A stretch of 15,732 bases of DNA from JBHIFB01 sp046760905 (GTDB taxonomy: Bacteria; Gemmatimonadota; CAZMKB01), in assembly GCA_046760905.1 (NCBI GenBank), contig JBHIFB010000069.1, positions 1 to 15,732 of the forward strand. Reading direction: 5' to 3'. Positions within the stretch are counted from its first letter, which is position 1. Each line of letters opens with the position of its first letter. Below, piece by piece: positions 15,211-15,732 of this stretch. The position numbers and the translations under genes were made by a program. The notes beneath the pieces were generated by a model. It worked only from the letters and a program-made list of their open reading frames with translations. It did no database searches and was not told the origin of the DNA.

Positions 15211-15318
15211 TATACTATACCAGACACAGTACTGGACTACATCCGCACCGGTACCTTGTGATGAGGACGTTGACCCTCAGAGACCACCGCCCTTATCGGT
15301 ATTAAATTCTATTTATAA

Positions 15319-15657
15319 TCAGTAGTGGTCGGCTGTCAGGTCCAGGAGATCCATACCCTCAGGCAGGGTGAACCTGAAGTGCTTCTCTTCCCTGACATCC
15401 ACTTCCGGATTCTCCAGGAGATAGGATGTTGTGCTCCCCGAGAGATCCGTATAGGAGATATCCATCACGAATCCTTTCTCCCTTCCGATCCTCACATCGA
15501 CACGCGAAAGCTCCGCCCTGGAATCTCTCGGGATGAAAGAAAGGTGATACTCCTCATCATCGGCACTGAGGAGAGTCGCGGTGTAGTTTTCCCTTGCCTC
15601 ATCGAGAAAAAACTCGGTTAGAAAGGAGCGTGGATCGGTCTCGAGAACCGTTTTCAT
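15319..15657 (-). CDS. LolA-like outer-membrane lipoprotein carrier, C-terminal half only (probably broken)
   Basis: The 112 residues match the second half of LolA-family periplasmic chaperones, which carry lipoproteins from inner to outer membrane. DPRSFL is followed by beta strands YTATLLSADD, YHLSFIPRD, SRVDVRIGREKGFVMDI and SYTDLSGSTTSYLL, and then the characteristic tail HFRFTLPEGMDLLDL. Full-length LolA proteins have about 200-230 residues with a signal peptide, so roughly half is missing. The ATG at 15657 has no ribosome-binding site, and the frame meets a TAG at 15681-15679 seven codons upstream. The remaining DNA to the window edge is rich in GGGGTCAG-type motifs and does not look like LolA. 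A 5' truncation by insertion or rearrangement is likely. The alternative is a nonsense mutation with the N-terminal half beyond the edge. Confidence 0.6.
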   Translation of the reverse strand: MKTVLETDPRSFLTEFFLDEARENYTATLLSADDEEYHLSFIPRDSRAELSRVDVRIGREKGFVMDISYTDLSGSTTSYLLENPEVDVREEKHFRFTLPEGMDLLDLTADHY

Positions 15658-15696
15658 AACTGTTATATCAAGAGGCGGCTAATATGTTATGAAATT

Positions 15697-15732
15697 GTCA
15701 GGGGCCATTATATTCCCCACCCCTGGGGTCAG
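15697..15732. repeat. GGGGTCAG-type palindromic sequence at the window edge
   Basis: GTCAGGGG (15697-15704), the near-palindrome CCCCTGGGG (15720-15728) and GGGGTCAG (15725-15732) cluster in 36 bases directly upstream of the truncated LolA-like frame. Similar G-rich TCAG motifs flank some REP-associated tyrosine transposases in environmental genomes (recalled, not searched). Only the edge is visible, so the element's identity is open. Confidence 0.3.

Noticed and set aside
15321..15334. AGTGGTCGGC as a third copy of the palindromic repeat
   Set aside because: Only the first eight bases match the repeat arm, and the sequence encodes the last residues of the LolA-like protein; coincidence is likely.

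Overview
The window is bacterial DNA with dense genes, short intergenic gaps and moderately high GC. It probably comes from an uncultured Gram-negative-type lineage. The clues are a LolA-like fragment (lipoprotein carriage to an outer membrane), an exported hydrolase with a C-terminal FlgD Ig-like domain (common in FCB-group and related candidate phyla), and a secreted-protein remnant whose tail resembles repeats I associate with deltaproteobacteria-like genomes. I cannot place it more precisely from sequence alone.

Positions 1-11130 (+ strand) hold a sodium:amino-acid symporter followed by a nearly complete glucose-6-phosphate/pentose-phosphate cassette: tkt, a tal-pgi fusion, gnd, zwf, glk and pgl. 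Glucokinase makes glucose-6-P. Zwf, 6-phosphogluconolactonase and Gnd oxidise it to ribulose-5-P with reductant and CO2. Transketolase and the transaldolase half of the fusion rearrange the sugars, and the isomerase half returns fructose-6-P to glucose-6-P. Ribose-5-P isomerase and ribulose-P epimerase are not in the window. A short palindromic element occurs twice in inverted orientation, at the window start and between gnd and zwf, bracketing symporter-tkt-tal/pgi-gnd.

Positions 11131-11862 form a mostly non-coding divergent region. A minus-strand gene remnant with its own good promoter, ribosome-binding site and signal peptide is broken by a frameshift or internal deletion. A near-consensus promoter points the other way into the next operon.

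Positions 11863-15167 (+) are a tight three-gene operon: an exported SGNH/GDSL hydrolase with a FlgD Ig-like tail, a hexapeptide-repeat O-acyltransferase, and a cytoplasmic-looking alkaline-phosphatase-superfamily phosphodiesterase. No substrate can be read from the sequence; a surface glycan or lipid is the simplest guess.

Positions 15168-15732 carry a minus-strand terminator and the C-terminal half of a LolA-like gene. Its 5' half is missing next to a GGGGTCAG-rich sequence at the window edge.

Most of the window is recognisable core metabolism. The best unexplained items are the inverted palindromic repeat pair, a probable non-AUG (ATC) start for pgl, a duplicated translation-start segment ahead of zwf, the two broken genes, and the hydrolase-acyltransferase-phosphodiesterase trio.
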